From NCBI GenBank assembly GCA_014378805.1, contig JACMMY010000131.1, positions 1-6,789 on the forward strand: a stretch of 6,789 nt of DNA. The letters are read 5' to 3'. The notes under the pieces were generated by a model. It saw nothing but the letters and a program-made list of their open reading frames with translations, searched no databases and was not told where the DNA came from. This document shows positions 6,107 to 6,789 of this stretch, one piece after another. The translations under genes and the position numbers were made by a program. Origin of the DNA: Moraxellaceae bacterium. GTDB lineage: Bacteria; Pseudomonadota; Gammaproteobacteria; Pseudomonadales; Moraxellaceae. Within the stretch, counting starts at the first letter, position 1; the number at the start of each line of letters is the position of its first letter.

Positions 6107-6789
6107 AATGCAGCCGGTGGTGCAGCGGGTACAGATCCAAACAATCTTTCGATAGGTGGGAATCTGAATGTAAACGGATCACTGTTTTTAGCTGGGGTTG
6201 ATATTTCCAGTAGTATATCTTCGATTTCTAGTGGCTTGAGTAATACAAATAGCGTTGTTTCTAGTATCAGCAGTGGTTTGAGTAATACCAACTCAACGGT
6301 TTCGTCAGTCTCAAGTGGCTTGAGTAATACGAATAGTGTTGTTTCTAGTATCAGCAGCGGTTTGAGTGATACCAACTCGACTGTTTCATCAGTCTCAAGT
6401 GGCTTAAGTAATACGAATATTGTTGTCTCTAGTATCAGCAGTGGTTTGAGTGATACAAATTCAACGGTTTCATCAGTCTCAAGTGGCTTAAGTAATACAA
6501 ATAGTGTTCTCTCTACTATCAGCAGTGGCTTGAGTAATACAAATTCAACGGTTTCGTCAGTCTCAAGCGGCTTAAGTAATACCAACTCAACTGTATCGTC
6601 CGTGTCGAGTGGCTTAAGTAATACGAATAGTTCAGTTTCAAGTATTAGTAGTGGCTTAAGTAATACCAATAGCTCGATTTCAAGTGTTAGTAGCGGTCTA
6701 AGTACCACCAACACGGCTGTTAATAATATTATTAACACTGGTATCAAAGGTGTCAGGATTAGCAACACGAGTAACGCTGATGCTTCGGC
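6107..6789 (+). other. adhesin stalk segment (third frame), runs off the window
   Basis: This frame is open from just after TAA 6104-6106 to the last base. It begins NAAGGAAGTDPNNLSIGG, continues with NLNVNGSLFLAGVDISSS, enters the 14-residue repeats and leaves them as INTGIKGVRISNTSNADAS. There is no start codon with a ribosome site at its head, so as written it would not be translated on its own. Confidence 0.75.
6224..6727 (+). repeat. 12 tandem copies of a 42-bp (14-codon) coiled-coil repeat
   Basis: Each unit reads [IV]SSGLS[ND]TN-x-x-VSS with small changes. Large residues recur at unit positions 1 (Ile/Val), 5 (Leu), 8 (Thr) and 12 (Val/Leu/Ile), so they are spaced 4,3,4,3: two exact heptads per unit with Leu/Val at a and Ile/Val/Thr at d. 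That is the pattern of a trimeric coiled-coil stalk. Units 1-8 (6224-6559) alternate between V-V and T-V forms at positions 11-12, an 84-bp super-period; units 9-12 (6560-6727) are less regular. Near-identical DNA such as AGTGGCTTAAGTAATAC in several copies makes copy number likely to change by recombination or slippage. Confidence 0.92.

Larger units (their letters stand above)
5508..6789 (+). pseudogene. trimeric autotransporter-like adhesin with ESPR, frameshifted; 3' end outside window
   Basis: The parts of one large surface adhesin lie in order but in three frames. Frame A (5508-5636) gives the ESPR, MNKIYRVIWSKAQNTWVAVS. Frame B (open to the TAA at 6067-6069) gives the signal-peptide core SATILIVSVNGALVNTAYA, cut before DGG, and a Ser/Thr/Gly-rich head. 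Frame C gives NAAGGAAGTDPNNLSIGGNL, then a 14-residue repeat stalk and TGIKGVRISNTSNADAS, which resembles the start of YadA-type head repeats. Joining A to B needs one base fewer, for example A5 in place of A6 at 5588-5593 (reading QGKSHSRTTSG). Joining B to C needs one base fewer in the G5 at 6052-6056 (NGVGQSN) or two more bases after TGG at 6058-6060 (NGGWGQSN). A TAA at 6104-6106 also interrupts frame C. The membrane-anchor domain would lie downstream. Unbroken, this would be a secreted cell-surface adhesin exported by Sec and anchored in the outer membrane. Sequencing indels could mimic the breaks. Confidence 0.8.

Noticed and set aside
6103..6768. Open minus-strand frame of 221 codons with repeating LLKPL-type units
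   Set aside because: It is the mirror of the 42-bp repeat: a unit with no stop in that frame stays open when tandemly copied. It has no ribosome site and no recognisable fold, and the plus strand explains the repeat fully.

Overview
The window looks like a chromosomal segment of a gammaproteobacterium of the Moraxellaceae, most likely Acinetobacter. This is inferred from remembered protein families, the moderately AT-rich composition and the gene set: a two-gene gspF-gspG type II secretion cluster apart from the other gsp genes, a YihY protein with a long C-terminal extension, and an ESPR-type trimeric adhesin. No database search was possible.

Left part (1-2870). The window opens inside a plus-strand DUF2846 gene whose start lies outside it. 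This gene converges on a minus-strand yihY-like membrane protein gene, and a symmetric hairpin at 694-728 can terminate transcription from both sides. A divergent promoter region (about 2106-2261) separates yihY from wrbA, a flavodoxin-like NAD(P)H:quinone oxidoreductase.

Middle part (3029-4800). gspF (platform protein) and gspG (major pseudopilin) of the type II secretion system follow in one direction, 60 bases apart. A perfect 24-bp inverted repeat 6 bases after the gspG stop ends the unit. The assembly ATPase, secretin and minor pseudopilins are not in this window.

Right part (4801-6789). About 700 bases of very AT-rich DNA contain no convincing gene. After them comes a good ribosome-binding site and an ESPR extended signal peptide, the N-terminal mark of large type V (autotransporter) adhesins. 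The adhesin is not readable as one frame. The ESPR is in one frame, the signal-peptide core and N-terminal head in a second, and a 12-copy coiled-coil stalk in a third, with an additional in-frame TAA before the stalk. As written it is a broken gene that runs off the window end. The candidate causes are real decay, slippage at short homopolymers (A6 and G5), or sequencing indels.

No mobile element, CRISPR array, tRNA, rRNA or clearly new multi-gene system was found. The most noteworthy signal is the three-frame adhesin with its internal repeat and a possible re-initiation site.
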